A stretch of 64,000 nt of DNA from the NCBI RefSeq assembly GCF_009392895.1, contig NZ_CP045488.1, positions 868,001 to 932,000 of the forward strand, in the 5' to 3' direction. Position 1 is the stretch's first letter. Each line of letters begins with the position of its first letter. This document shows positions 1 to 9,147 of the stretch, in pieces. This DNA is from Natronorubrum aibiense. Its GTDB lineage: Archaea; Halobacteriota; Halobacteria; Halobacteriales; Natrialbaceae. The notes beneath the pieces are model-generated. The model was not told the DNA's origin. It was given only the letters and a program-made list of their open reading frames with translations, and made no database searches. The position numbers and the translations under genes are program-made.

Positions 1-1000
1 CGTCATCGTCCCGTTCTGCGGTCACGTTGTTAACCGAGTACGCGTCGTACTCGTTCTCCTCGAGCAACCAGTCGCTGCTGTAGACGGTGACCGACCAGAA
101 CGCGTCAACGGGGACAGTATCCGGTTCGTCGACGGTGAGTGTGTACGGTGTTTCGCCGTCGTTCTGTTCGGGATACCGCATCACTAGTAACGACTCCCAC
201 TCAGGAAGTCCGCCAACCCCGAACGCCGCGGAGCCGATGTAATGCTTGACGGGGTCAACTTCGTCGACATCGCCATAGACGCCTCCTAAGTCGTCCATTG
301 TCTCTCCGACCGTGATGAGCGCCGCCTGGAGTTCTTCGAACGATTCTTGATCCCAGTTGGGAATCTCGAACGATCCCGACGATTGTTGACGTACCGTCGT
401 TTCGTCCTGTAGTCTATGAACTTCGTTCACATCATCTGAATCATTCAGGTCGACAAACGTGCGCATGAGGGCACTGACATACTGCGTTCCGATCTCATCC
501 TGCGTCAACGTGTACTCGCCGGGATCAGAGAGAACCCCTTTCACGTACTGATCTTGGTTGGTAAGAACTATCGACTGGTATCGGTCACCGGTGTCCGGTT
601 TCGTGATGGTAACCGGCTCGGTTAGGTCGAATATTCCCCACGAGTAAAGCACCTCATGATTTGGTGCCTTTGGTTGGTTGACCTGCTCCTCTATGGGGGG
701 AATATCTCGGTAGTGCTTGAACTCGCCAAATCCGTCGATTTCGACATGTGATTCGAAGTAGTCATCTGCTTGGGCGCGTAGGAAGTTCTCCCACGTCACT
801 GGGATTGGTTCGTCATCCGCTGACGTCTCGCTTTCAGCCTGCTGGGTGTTCGCCACCGAGGCGGTTTGGCTGGCAGTGGCGCTGCCACCACCCAGCGCGA
901 GCATTCCGGCGAGACCCGCCCCGCGAAGTGCGTTTCGGCGCGTTGCCCGCAGCAGTTCGGAACTCGATTCTGGCGTCGTGTGGTTTGTCTCTTTGCTCAT
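1..1000 (-). CDS. Exported DUF1254/DUF1214 family protein (3' end beyond window)
   Basis: The first 333 codons of a minus-strand gene are visible with no internal stop; the end lies outside the window. Residues 1-45 are a Tat-type leader: RATRR at about 18-22, a hydrophobic stretch, then GGGSATAS. The rest resembles DUF1254/DUF1214 proteins (TWENF, LYSWGIFDLTEPVTI, VPVDAFWSVTVY). It is a close paralogue of the gene at 10928-12067. The family has no firm biochemical role; in bacteria it is often found near sulfatases. The leader and promoter belong to a cassette repeated elsewhere in this region. Confidence 0.85.
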   Translation of the reverse strand, partial: MSKETNHTTPESSSELLRATRRNALRGAGLAGMLALGGGSATASQTASVANTQQAESETSADDEPIPVTWENFLRAQADDYFESHVEIDGFGEFKHYRDIPPIEEQVNQPKAPNHEVLYSWGIFDLTEPVTITKPDTGDRYQSIVLTNQDQYVKGVLSDPGEYTLTQDEIGTQYVSALMRTFVDLNDSDDVNEVHRLQDETTVRQQSSGSFEIPNWDQESFEELQAALITVGETMDDLGGVYGDVDEVDPVKHYIGSAAFGVGGLPEWESLLVMRYPEQNDGETPYTLTVDEPDTVPVDAFWSVTVYSSDWLLEENEYDAYSVNNVTAERDDD

Positions 1001-1190
1001 GACTCGTATCTCTCTGAGTGGCCCACAGCAGCGGTTGAGGCCGACTCACACGTTCGCACTCCAGCAGTCCATATAATTTAGTGTCGATACTGGGGAATAG
1101 TTTCATGTCATGATGATAGTGGTAGATGGATGACCATCTCTGAGCTCTCGATCGACTATTTATACCTGTAGTGAGAGATCATAAACATCA
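870..1190 (-). repeat. Promoter/Tat-leader cassette, copy 1
   Basis: This is the first of four full copies of a promoter plus leader segment. It carries a TATA-like AAATTATAT (about 1071-1079, minus strand), a GC-rich 5' untranslated stretch containing a GTGGGCCACTCAGAG-like sequence, and about 40 codons of Tat leader. Similarity to copies 2 and 5 extends well upstream of the TATA box. Confidence 0.75.
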
Positions 1191-1317
1191 GTTCGTGCTG
1201 CATTCGCGCCTTCCATTCAGCAGACTCTGATCGAACTCCCGAGTCGCTGTCAAAAACGGCGTACTGGACGCAGAAAACGCAAGCCAACTGTCTGGTTGGA
1301 GATGACGGTAGAAGGTG

Positions 1318-3000
1318 TCACTCTTCTACAGGGACGACTTCGGGCATGTCGTAGGAGCCGTCGACCACCGACCAACGGGGACCGTAGAACCGCGCCGCGA
1401 ATCGCATATCTCCCTCGGGAGCAGGCAGCCAATTCGTCGCCTGCTCGGGATCGTCCGGTTCCTCATTCTGCACGTAGATGACGAGTTCGTTACCGTCGGT
1501 GTGTAACAGCCCTTCTTCGAGCATGTAGCTGTTAATGCTGTAGCGGTCGAGTTCGTTCTCGACGAAGTAGCCCTGCGCGTCGTAGATCGGAATCTCCCAA
1601 AACTCGGTGACCGGCGGCAGGTCCTCGAGGTCGAACGTGATGGTGTACCGGTTCGACCCGTCCAGTTGCTCGCCGTTCGCGTCGGTGAATTTGAACCCAG
1701 CAACGTGAGACGCGGGCGAATCGGGCCCCGCGAAGCCGAAGTCGGCCACGGCGGCCCGGGTCAACCAGTCGGTTCTGAAGTCCCCTGTGTTCTGAACGAC
1801 GTTCCAGCCGTTCATGTCTACCACGACGTCGCTGTTGCTCTCCACGACGGTGGCTCTGACGCGCTCGAATCCGCTCTCGAATCCGCTGGTCAGGGCCTCC
1901 TGGACGTCGGTCTCGAGGGCGGACCAGTCGAACTCCAGTCCCGGGCCGATTCCGACCTGCTCTAGCCGCTCGAGCATCGCAGCCTCCTGGCGGGAGTCGT
2001 CGATGAGCGACATGCTCGAGTCGTTCAGAACGAGGTTGAGGAGGGTGAAGAAGTCCGCTGCGGTCTGATTTTCGACCTGCTGCTCCGTGAGTTCGGTCAT
2101 TCGCGGGATCGTCTCGTAGTCGCCGGGGACGACCGACTGCTCCGCCCGTGGCACGCCCGAGCGGTCGTTTTCGAGCCACTCACTGAGCGGGGTGATGGTC
2201 GTCTGGGCCTGCATGTCGTTGACGTACGAGATTTCGGATTCATCCGTGGGATCGCGCAGCGCGTACCGGACGAGCATTGCCAGGGTCTTCGTGCCCGCTT
2301 GGACGACGTCTGTCGCGGCGAAGTCGTCCGGGATCTCGCCCTCGTAGTCGTCCGGCAGGATCAGGTACGACCGCGCGTCAGTGCCGTTAAACTGATTCCC
2401 GGCGTAGAGGGGAAAGATCCCGTACTGATTCATCAACTGCAGCGAGAAGTAGCGGTCGGTAACTTCGGGCATCTCGATGACGATGGGGTCGTCCTGCAGG
2501 TCGAGGAAGCTCTGTCCGTACAGGGTGGTGGCGTTCGGAGTGACAACAGCCGTGAAGTCGGCCGTTATCGGTCGGCCATCATTAGGATAGTACAACCGAT
2601 TGATGCCTACGAAGACGTCGCTATCTTCCTTCTGCGTGTAGTTGAAGCGCGTCACGTAGAAGATGACCTGCTGGAGTCCGTAGCAGTACGCCTCTTCTGC
2701 GATCGATGCCACACTGGCATCCGTGTCGTTGTCCTGGCTCGCTTCGGACTCTCGGTCAGCGGCGACTGTCTGCGTCACTGTCGATCCACCAAGTGTGAGT
2801 CCGCCTGCGATGATTCCCCCTCTCTGGAGGGCCTCGCGGCGTGTCAGCGTTCGAGTGGGGAACAGGCCCACTCCGACAGTTGTCCTATCTGAATCTTGTG
2901 TTCCCTGGTGAACACTCGTCTCATGAAGTGCGGTTCGGCGGGTTGCTCGCAGAGGTTTGAAGTTCGATTTTGCTGTCTTGTGGTGTGGTTCGTTGTTCAT
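1318..3000 (-). CDS. Exported DUF1254/DUF1214 protein with two stacked Tat leaders
   Basis: A 560-residue protein of the DUF1254 (N-terminal) plus DUF1214 (C-terminal) class. It is longer than, and clearly distinct from, its neighbours at 1-1000 and 10928-12067. Residues 1-29 match the shared cassette leader, including RATRRTAL at 18-25. A second complete Tat leader follows: TRREALQRGG at about 53-62, hydrophobic 61-75, and a cleavage-like TVAAD near 80. No ATG lies between the leaders, so the cassette seems to have been joined in front of an existing exported protein; a GTG near residue 43 or 45 could be the older start. Function is unknown. Context with sulfatase and SulP suggests a role in the same pathway. 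Confidence 0.85.
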   Translation of the reverse strand: MNNEPHHKTAKSNFKPLRATRRTALHETSVHQGTQDSDRTTVGVGLFPTRTLTRREALQRGGIIAGGLTLGGSTVTQTVAADRESEASQDNDTDASVASIAEEAYCYGLQQVIFYVTRFNYTQKEDSDVFVGINRLYYPNDGRPITADFTAVVTPNATTLYGQSFLDLQDDPIVIEMPEVTDRYFSLQLMNQYGIFPLYAGNQFNGTDARSYLILPDDYEGEIPDDFAATDVVQAGTKTLAMLVRYALRDPTDESEISYVNDMQAQTTITPLSEWLENDRSGVPRAEQSVVPGDYETIPRMTELTEQQVENQTAADFFTLLNLVLNDSSMSLIDDSRQEAAMLERLEQVGIGPGLEFDWSALETDVQEALTSGFESGFERVRATVVESNSDVVVDMNGWNVVQNTGDFRTDWLTRAAVADFGFAGPDSPASHVAGFKFTDANGEQLDGSNRYTITFDLEDLPPVTEFWEIPIYDAQGYFVENELDRYSINSYMLEEGLLHTDGNELVIYVQNEEPDDPEQATNWLPAPEGDMRFAARFYGPRWSVVDGSYDMPEVVPVEE

Positions 3001-3260
3001 GGTTCATGCCTCTCTGAGTAGCCCACAGCAGCAGTTGGGACCGACTCAGACAACTGCACACTAGCATATCATATAAAGCAGCGACGATACTTGAGAATGA
3101 TTTCATGACATGTTGATCGTATGAGCTTGATATCCCTGTCTGAATTATCAATATTCTATCTGTACCTGTAGTGAGCGCTCACTGATCCCCTGTTCAAACT
3201 TCAATTTGTGCTACACTCGCGCTGTGTATCTTGCAAAGACTCACCAAACTACCGACCTAT
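2914..3260 (-). repeat. Promoter/Tat-leader cassette, copy 2
   Basis: The leader portion (2914-3000) and the region up to about 3260 align with copy 1. TATA-like ATATAAAG lies at 3071-3078 (plus-strand text), and shared blocks include GCGACGATACTTGAG and TGTACCTGTAGTGAG. Here the leader stops after about 29 codons and runs into a second Tat leader. Confidence 0.75.
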
Positions 3261-3539
3261 TGTCAGAAGCGTCGTGCAAGATACAAAGATGTCTTCAGCA
3301 CGACCGTCAAAAGGTAAATGAAGTTCGGCTGGCCGGGATCACCACCGAAGTACACCGTAATTGAATTGGTTCCTTCTACCGGCGTTGTTGGCTACTGGTT
3401 CCCGGTATACATGCAATTTCTTGGGTGGAACAATAGAACGTTTTTACCCACATTTGCGCTGGTCTATTTACTCCGGCGGTGGCGTTGGCGATTCTGATTT
3501 CAACGAATCGAGGACGGACTCCATCGCGAGGGAACCGAT
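3261..3539. other. Intergenic: decayed gene fragment and sulfatase promoter
   Basis: Besides the DUF1254 remnant at 3320-3392, this stretch holds the probable plus-strand promoter of the sulfatase. A TATTTACT element at about 3464-3471 lies some 70 bases ahead of its ATG. No intact gene is seen. Confidence 0.5.
3320..3392 (-). pseudogene. Remnant of a further DUF1254-type gene (C-terminal piece)
   Basis: Read on the minus strand, about 3320-3363 encodes ITVYFGGDPGQPNF. This matches ITIHFGGDPNQSNF near the C-terminus of the protein at 10928-12067. The match continues weakly to about 3392 (AACAACG...GTAGAA against AACAACGTGACCGCAGAA) but with indels and a stop. The sequence diverges abruptly right after the NF codons. 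It is a fragment of a lost paralogue. Confidence 0.65.
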
Positions 3540-5855
3540 ATGACAGAACAGGAATTCCACGGCCACATCGGTCGTACGTACGATGAATCCGAGGAGTGGT
3601 GGCCCGAACAGACGCGACCTCCTGAGGACGCACCGAACGTATTGATGGTCGTTCTCGACGATGTCGGCTTCGGCCAGATCGGCTGCTACGGCGGTCCAGT
3701 CGACACACCGAATATCGATCGACTCGCCGAGAACGGGCTCCAGTACAATAACTTCCAGACGACCGCACTCTGCGCACCAACGCGCAGCTGCCTGCTTACC
3801 GGGCGAAATCACCACTCGAACGGCATGGGTGTCGTCACCGAGGCTTCGACCGGATTCCCGGGCTACAACGGCTCGATTCCGCACGAGAACGGCTTCCTCT
3901 CGGAGATGCTGGCTGAGCACGGGTACAACACGTTCGCCACTGGCAAATGGCATCTCGCTCCTGCCGAGGAGACGACTGCCGCCGGTCCCTACGACGAGTG
4001 GCCGCTCGGTCGCGGGTTCGAACGCTACTACGGCTTCCTCGGTGGTGACACGCATCAGTACTATCCAAATCTGGTGCAAGGAAACGAGCAGATCGAACCG
4101 CCCGCAACCCCCGAGGAGGGATATCACCTCACAGAAGATCTCGCTGACCGAACCATCCAGTACATCCAAGACACACAATCGGTCGCCCCCGAGAAGCCGT
4201 TCTTTGCGTACGTTGCGACGGGTGCATGCCACGCCCCGCATCACGTCCCACAAAAGTGGGCGAACAAGTACGACGGTGACTTCGATATGGGCTGGGACGA
4301 GTTACGGGAACAAATCCTGTCGCGCCAGAAAGACCTCGGTGTCGTCCCCGAAGATACAACCCTCTCGCCGGACGATCCCGAAATCCCAGACTGGGACGAC
4401 CTCTCGAACGACGAGCAGACGCTCTACGCACGAATGATGGAGGTGTTCGCGGGCTTCCTCGAGCACACCGACCATCACATCGGTCGCATCCTTGAGTTCC
4501 TGGAGGAGATCGGCGAACTCGACAACACGCTCGTGATAGCCGTCTCGGATAATGGTGCAAGCGCCGAAGGGGGTCCGAGTGGCTCGGTTAACGAGCTACA
4601 ATTTTTGAATAATATCGAGGAAGATATCGAGGACAACTTGGAGGCGATGGACGCCCTCGGGGGACCAGAGTACTACAACCACTACCCGATGGGATGGGCG
4701 TGGGCCGGTGATACACCGTTCCGACGGTGGAAGCGTGAAACCTACCGCGGGGGTGTAAGCGATCCCATGGTCGTCCACTGGCCCGACGGTATCGACGCAC
4801 AGGACGAAATCCGCGACCAATTCGTCCACGCGATCGACGTCGTCCCCACTGTTCTGGAAGCGATCGGAATCGATGCACCCGAGGAGATCGACGGCTATTC
4901 GCAGTCGCCAATCGAGGGGACAAGTTTCGCGTACACCTTCGACGACCCTGCTGCCCCTGAGCAGCACACCGACCAGTATTTCGAGATGCTCGCGTATCGG
5001 GCCATCTATCACGACGGTTGGCGAGCGGTGAAACCATGGAAGTTCGGGAAACCGATCACCGCCGAGGACCTCTCGGCGACGACGATCGAGGAGACTGGCT
5101 GGGAGCTGTACAATCTCCAGGAAGACTTCTCGGAAGCGCACGACGTCGCCGACGAGCATCCCGAGAAGGTACTCGAACTCGCCCAGTTGTGGTGGGCTAC
5201 CGCTGGCACGTACGACGTGTTGCCGCTCGACGGGCGGACCGTCGAGCGAATGGCAGCCACAGGCCGACCACAGGTGTCCGCACCTCGAGACCAGTACGTC
5301 TACTATCCCGGAGGGAAGACCGTCCCAGAGAATGGCGCAGTCTCGGTGCTAAATCGCGACCACAGCATCACAGCCGAGGTCGACATACCGCAGGATGGGA
5401 CGGAGGGCGTCTTGTTCGCTCACGGGAGCACGAACGGTGGCTACTCGCTATTCGTCCTGGACGACCGACTGCACTACGTCCATAACTATTGTGGCATCGA
5501 GGAGTACCAGATATCGGCCGACAATGAAATTCCGGCGGACGTAGCCGAACTCAGCATGGAGTTCGAAGTGATCGGTGAACCGGACATCCAGAACGGAGAG
5601 GGAGCGCCAGCGACGGTTCGACTCTACTACGATGACGATCAGGTCGGCAAAGGTGAGCTGCCGGTCACTATTCCGATCATGATCGCCATCAACGCGGGAC
5701 TGAGTTGCGGGCAGGATTTCGTACAGGCGGTAACTACGGAATACGAAAAACCGTTCACGTTCACAGGCGACCTCACACAGGTGACCGTCGACGTCAGCGG
5801 CGAACCGTTCGTTCACCACGAGGCCGTGGTGAAACGTATCATGACTCGGGAGTGA
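3540..5855 (+). CDS. Arylsulfatase (Cys-type, FGly-dependent)
   Basis: A 771-residue sulfatase with no signal peptide, so presumably cytoplasmic. The alkaline-phosphatase-like domain spans about 30-560. Metal ligands include D40-D41 (LDDVGFGQIGCYGG). The C-x-P-x-R signature is C78-A-P-T-R82, followed by SCLLTGR, placing the residue that becomes formylglycine at C78. GKWHL and the SDNGASAEGG motif are also present. The last about 200 residues form a C-terminal domain typical of large arylsulfatases. It would hydrolyse organic sulfate esters, releasing sulfate. The formylglycine-generating enzyme starts 51 bases downstream, so the pair is very likely one operon. The substrate cannot be told from sequence. 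Confidence 0.93.
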   Translation: MTEQEFHGHIGRTYDESEEWWPEQTRPPEDAPNVLMVVLDDVGFGQIGCYGGPVDTPNIDRLAENGLQYNNFQTTALCAPTRSCLLTGRNHHSNGMGVVTEASTGFPGYNGSIPHENGFLSEMLAEHGYNTFATGKWHLAPAEETTAAGPYDEWPLGRGFERYYGFLGGDTHQYYPNLVQGNEQIEPPATPEEGYHLTEDLADRTIQYIQDTQSVAPEKPFFAYVATGACHAPHHVPQKWANKYDGDFDMGWDELREQILSRQKDLGVVPEDTTLSPDDPEIPDWDDLSNDEQTLYARMMEVFAGFLEHTDHHIGRILEFLEEIGELDNTLVIAVSDNGASAEGGPSGSVNELQFLNNIEEDIEDNLEAMDALGGPEYYNHYPMGWAWAGDTPFRRWKRETYRGGVSDPMVVHWPDGIDAQDEIRDQFVHAIDVVPTVLEAIGIDAPEEIDGYSQSPIEGTSFAYTFDDPAAPEQHTDQYFEMLAYRAIYHDGWRAVKPWKFGKPITAEDLSATTIEETGWELYNLQEDFSEAHDVADEHPEKVLELAQLWWATAGTYDVLPLDGRTVERMAATGRPQVSAPRDQYVYYPGGKTVPENGAVSVLNRDHSITAEVDIPQDGTEGVLFAHGSTNGGYSLFVLDDRLHYVHNYCGIEEYQISADNEIPADVAELSMEFEVIGEPDIQNGEGAPATVRLYYDDDQVGKGELPVTIPIMIAINAGLSCGQDFVQAVTTEYEKPFTFTGDLTQVTVDVSGEPFVHHEAVVKRIMTRE

Positions 5856-5906
5856 TGCGAGGATGTACACGCAAAGAAACACACCTCGAACCCATCGGAA
5901 TTCAGG

Positions 5907-6893
5907 ATGACACGTCCGACAGACGAGCGAACGAAGCCAGTGACGGAACCGCCAGGGGACCCACCCGAGCCCGAGATGGAGTGGATACCGGGCGGCACGT
6001 TCAGAATAGGCTCCGAGGAGTTCTACCCGGAAGAGAAGCCAGTTCGAGCAGTCACAGTCGATGGGTTCTGGATGAACCGAGCGCCCACGACGAACCGGGA
6101 GTTCGCCGCCTTCGTCGCGGACACGGACTACACGACACTCGCTGAGCGCGACCCGGACCCCGAGGACTACCCGGGCGCGAACTCGGACGACCTCGTCCCG
6201 GGGTCTGCCGTCTTCACGCAACCTCGTGGCCCGGTGCCGCTCCAGAATCCAAGTCGGTGGTGGAACTACGTCCCTGGCGCGGACTGGCGACATCCGCTCG
6301 GCCCGGACAGTGATCTTGGCAACAAGCTTGATCATCCCGTCGTCCACGTCGCCTACGAAGATGCGAAGGAATTCGCCGAGTGGGCGGGCAAAACGCTGCC
6401 GACGGAGGCACAATGGGAACGTGCCGCCCGCGGTGGACTGGAGCACAAACGATTCGTCTGGGGTGACGAGCACGTCCCTGACGGACGGCTGATGGCCAAC
6501 ACCTGGCAGGGAGACTTTCCGCACGAGAACACGGTTCTCGATGGCTATGAGCGTACGTCGCCCGTGGCGTCGTTTCCATCGAATAGGTTTGGACTCATCG
6601 ATATGGCTGGAAACGTCTGGGAGTGGACCCGCGATTGGTACAGCGACGATCCAACGTTGGGTGAGTCAGAGTCGCCATCGTGCTGTACGCCGACGAATCC
6701 CCGCGGTGTCACTGAAGCGCAGAGTGTCGACCCGCGTGATCCGACCGAGATGCCTCGAAAGGTGCTTAAAGGGGGGTCGCACCTCTGTGCGCCGAACTAC
6801 TGTTTCCGGTACCGACCCGCTGCTCGGTACCCTGAGCCGATCGATACCTCGACCAGTCACGTCGGGTTCCGGTGCGTGGTTGAACCCGACTAA
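5907..6893 (+). CDS. Formylglycine-generating enzyme (sulfatase activator)
   Basis: A 328-residue protein of the SUMF1/FGE fold. Hallmarks are WIPGGTFRIGS (26-36), HPVVHVAYEDA (143-153), LPTEAQWERAARGG (164-177), GNVWEWTRDW (235-244) and GFRC near the end. Both copper-binding, catalytic cysteines of true FGEs are present, in GGSHLCAPNYCFRYRPAAR (C294 and C299). This distinguishes it from the many FGE-fold proteins that lack them. It would convert C78 of the adjacent sulfatase to formylglycine. Because neither protein has a leader, activation should occur in the cytoplasm. Confidence 0.93.
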   Translation: MTRPTDERTKPVTEPPGDPPEPEMEWIPGGTFRIGSEEFYPEEKPVRAVTVDGFWMNRAPTTNREFAAFVADTDYTTLAERDPDPEDYPGANSDDLVPGSAVFTQPRGPVPLQNPSRWWNYVPGADWRHPLGPDSDLGNKLDHPVVHVAYEDAKEFAEWAGKTLPTEAQWERAARGGLEHKRFVWGDEHVPDGRLMANTWQGDFPHENTVLDGYERTSPVASFPSNRFGLIDMAGNVWEWTRDWYSDDPTLGESESPSCCTPTNPRGVTEAQSVDPRDPTEMPRKVLKGGSHLCAPNYCFRYRPAARYPEPIDTSTSHVGFRCVVEPD

Positions 6894-7242
6894 CGAAGCG
6901 GCCGAAGACGGGGTATCGGTAGTGACTCTTCGATTCCCGGTTCATGGAGTCGGCATCCCGTTAACACGCTGTTCTGCCCCGATCGATAACACCTTTCGCA
7001 AATCGAGCGGATCTCGTGCCACCTTCGCGCTGGGTATCTAATACAGCGACGATACTCGAGAAGAATTTCACGACACGATGATCGTGTTCATTTGATAACT
7101 ATCCCTGAACCCTCGGTCGGCTATCTGTACCTGTTATACTCGGCCTGCCGTTGGAGTTTCGTCGGTTCGGTATCTCTGCCCCACGAAAACCAGCCACGCC
7201 GTGTCCTTGTGCTCCTGACGGGGCACGCCAGAAGCGGCGCCG
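6894..7242. other. Intergenic between convergent FGE and photolyase
   Basis: No gene is seen. It holds the orphan cassette remnant at 7029-7136; the rest has no recognisable structure. Confidence 0.5.
7029..7136 (-). repeat. Orphan remnant of the promoter cassette (copy 3)
   Basis: The text ATACAGCGACGATACTCGAG, followed by GAATTTCACGACACGATGATCG and ending CTATCTGTACCTGTTATA, aligns with the upstream halves of copies 2 and 5. The TATA and leader codons are missing. No minus-strand gene follows it; it points at the 3' end of the FGE gene. Confidence 0.65.
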
Positions 7243-8820
7243 TCAGTCGTCGCCGCGTGCGGCCTCGAATGCCTCTATTGCGCGCTCGCGGTGCTCGCCG
7301 AGATCGACGATGGGAGCGGGGTAGTCGGGCGCAATGGCGGCGCGTTTCTCGGCATCCAGCGTGGGCCACTCGTGGATGGCGTCGGTCGGCGCGTCCTGGA
7401 GTTCGGGGACGTGTTCCCTGACGTACTCGCCGTCCGGGTCGTACTCCTCGGACTGGGTCGTGGGGTCGAGGACTCGGAAGTACGGCTGGGCGTTCGTTCC
7501 CGTCGAGGCAGCCCACTGCCAGCCGCCGGCGGCGTGGGCGGTGTCGTGGTCCGCAAGCTTTTGACGATACCAGTCGTACCCCTCGCGCCAGTCGATCAGC
7601 AGGTCCTTCGTGAGGAACGAGGCAGCCACCATCCGGACGCGATTGTGAACCCACGCCTCATCGCGCAGTTGTCGCATCCCGGCATCGACGAGCGGATATC
7701 CCGTCTCACCGTCCTTCCACGCTTGGAGCCCCTCAGGATCGTTGCGCCACTGAATTTCGTTCGGATACTCGCGATAGTTCTCAATAACTACGTCGGGACG
7801 CGCGTTGAGGACGTGCGCGTAGAACTCTCGCCAAGCGAGCCGTCGCTGGAACACCTCGACCGATTCCCGGGCGTCCTCGTCGCTGGCGGCAGCCGCCGCG
7901 TCCTCAGTGGCTTTCCAGACCGTCCGGACGCCGACTGTCCCGAACTTTAGGTGCGGCGAGAGGCGCGAGGTCGACTCCTGGGCGGGGTATTCGTGGTCGT
8001 CTCCGTAGCGGTAGATAGTACTCTCGCGGAAGTCGGCGAGTAGGTCATGGGCGACATCGGTGCCCGCCGGCTGTACGTCGGCTTCGGGATCATCGAACCC
8101 CAAGTCAGCGAGTGACGGTAGCGGGCCGGCGGTCTCGGAGGCCTCGCCGAGCCACTCCTCGTCGAGGCTGTCGCGTGGATCGACAACATCACCGCGAACC
8201 GGCGCGGCAACGGGGGCGGCTTTCTCCTGGTTGCGCCACTCCTGCCAGAAGTCCGAGAAGACGGTGTGGTGACTCCCGTCGTTCGTCGTGATATGCTCTG
8301 GTTCGTGGAGGAGAGTGCCGCCGAACTGCTCGACGCCGACGCTGACGCCGGCATCGGAGAGCGCCGCCGCGACCGCACGGTCGCGTTCGTCCGCCAGTCC
8401 AGAGTAGTCGCGGTTCCAGGTGACCGCATCAGCGTCACAGGCCGCGGCGAGATCGGGAAGCACCTCCCTTGGGTCGCCGCGGGCGAGGAGCAGTTCTCCG
8501 CCGCGCTCGCGGTACTGTTCGCGCAATGAGTCGAGCGCATCGAGCAGGAACGACACCACGGGCGGCGCGCCGTGGGTGAGTATCGCGGGATCGTGGACGA
8601 ACACCGGGAGTATGCGGCCGTCACCCGCTAGCGCCGGATTGTCGGTCACACGAAGGTCGCGGCGGTGCCAGTGGAGTTGCACACTGGAGTCTTGGCAGGC
8701 GCTGGCGCCGCCCATCGCGAGCATTCCGGCGAGGCCCGCTCCACGAAGTGCGGTTCGACGTGTTGCTCGCATCGATTCGGATTCCGAGTCCGGCGTCGGG
8801 TGGTGTGGTTCGTTGCTCAT
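7243..8820 (-). CDS. phr: DNA photolyase (class I/cryptochrome family) carrying a Tat-like leader
   Basis: Flavin photolyase that uses blue light to split cyclobutane pyrimidine dimers. It begins with the antenna-domain signature VQLHWHRRDLRVTDNP and continues to the FAD-binding half with GYPLVDAGMRQL, VHNRVRMVAASFLTKDLL and ASTGTNAQPYFRV. From the GTG at 8682 it would be 479 residues, normal for the family. The reading frame, however, extends 46 codons upstream, unbroken, through a copy of the shared cassette leader (RATRRTALRGAGLAGMLAMGG) to the ATG at 8820. Either the product has a non-native Tat-like extension, or translation starts at the GTG. An exported photolyase would make no sense. 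Confidence 0.92.
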   Translation of the reverse strand: MSNEPHHPTPDSESESMRATRRTALRGAGLAGMLAMGGASACQDSSVQLHWHRRDLRVTDNPALAGDGRILPVFVHDPAILTHGAPPVVSFLLDALDSLREQYRERGGELLLARGDPREVLPDLAAACDADAVTWNRDYSGLADERDRAVAAALSDAGVSVGVEQFGGTLLHEPEHITTNDGSHHTVFSDFWQEWRNQEKAAPVAAPVRGDVVDPRDSLDEEWLGEASETAGPLPSLADLGFDDPEADVQPAGTDVAHDLLADFRESTIYRYGDDHEYPAQESTSRLSPHLKFGTVGVRTVWKATEDAAAAASDEDARESVEVFQRRLAWREFYAHVLNARPDVVIENYREYPNEIQWRNDPEGLQAWKDGETGYPLVDAGMRQLRDEAWVHNRVRMVAASFLTKDLLIDWREGYDWYRQKLADHDTAHAAGGWQWAASTGTNAQPYFRVLDPTTQSEEYDPDGEYVREHVPELQDAPTDAIHEWPTLDAEKRAAIAPDYPAPIVDLGEHRERAIEAFEAARGDD

Positions 8821-8905
8821 GACTCGTGGCTCTCTGAGTGTCCCATTGCAGCGGTTAGGACCGGCTCAGACAATCCACACCGAAATACCATATAAAGTAG
8901 TGTTA
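8691..8905 (-). repeat. Promoter/Tat-leader cassette, copy 4
   Basis: Leader codons (about 8701-8820) and the untranslated part, with CTCTGAGTG...GCAGCGGTTAGGACCGGCTCAGAC and TATA-like CATATAAAG (8889-8897), match the other copies. Similarity stops at about 8902, shortly upstream of the TATA box, so this copy is shorter than copies 1, 2 and 5. Confidence 0.7.
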
Positions 8906-9147
8906 TCCATATGATATAATTTATTGAGATTGGAATAGTATAGATCTGATAACAAACCTTCAGTCATCTGAGAGAGCATCGCGCTCTCGTGACTGAGCGA
9001 ACCGGAGATTCGCGATGTCGGTGGCGCATTGTGCCGACTGCTCGAGGGATCGAAGAGGCCTCGTTGTCCGCGAAACCGAAGGGCTCGCTTGATGACGAGA
9101 CGCCGGAGGTATCTCGAACCACGTGATCCCGAGGCGGTTCACTCCAT
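8906..9147. other. Intergenic with possible IS605-type end
   Basis: An AT-rich start (ATGATATAATTTATTGAG) is followed by ordinary GC-rich sequence. At 9128-9142 it contains CCCGAGGCGGTTCAC, identical to the ends of the two scars at 19035 and 22725. No intact gene is seen; the element assignment here is weak. Confidence 0.35.

Noticed and set aside
5448-6524. 358-codon minus-strand frame across the sulfatase end and FGE
   Set aside because: It lies opposite two well-supported enzymes and has no family resemblance.
8960-9142. TnpB-like protein remnant before the scar at 9128
   Set aside because: Translations in all frames gave no convincing transposase motif; only the short terminal match was kept.
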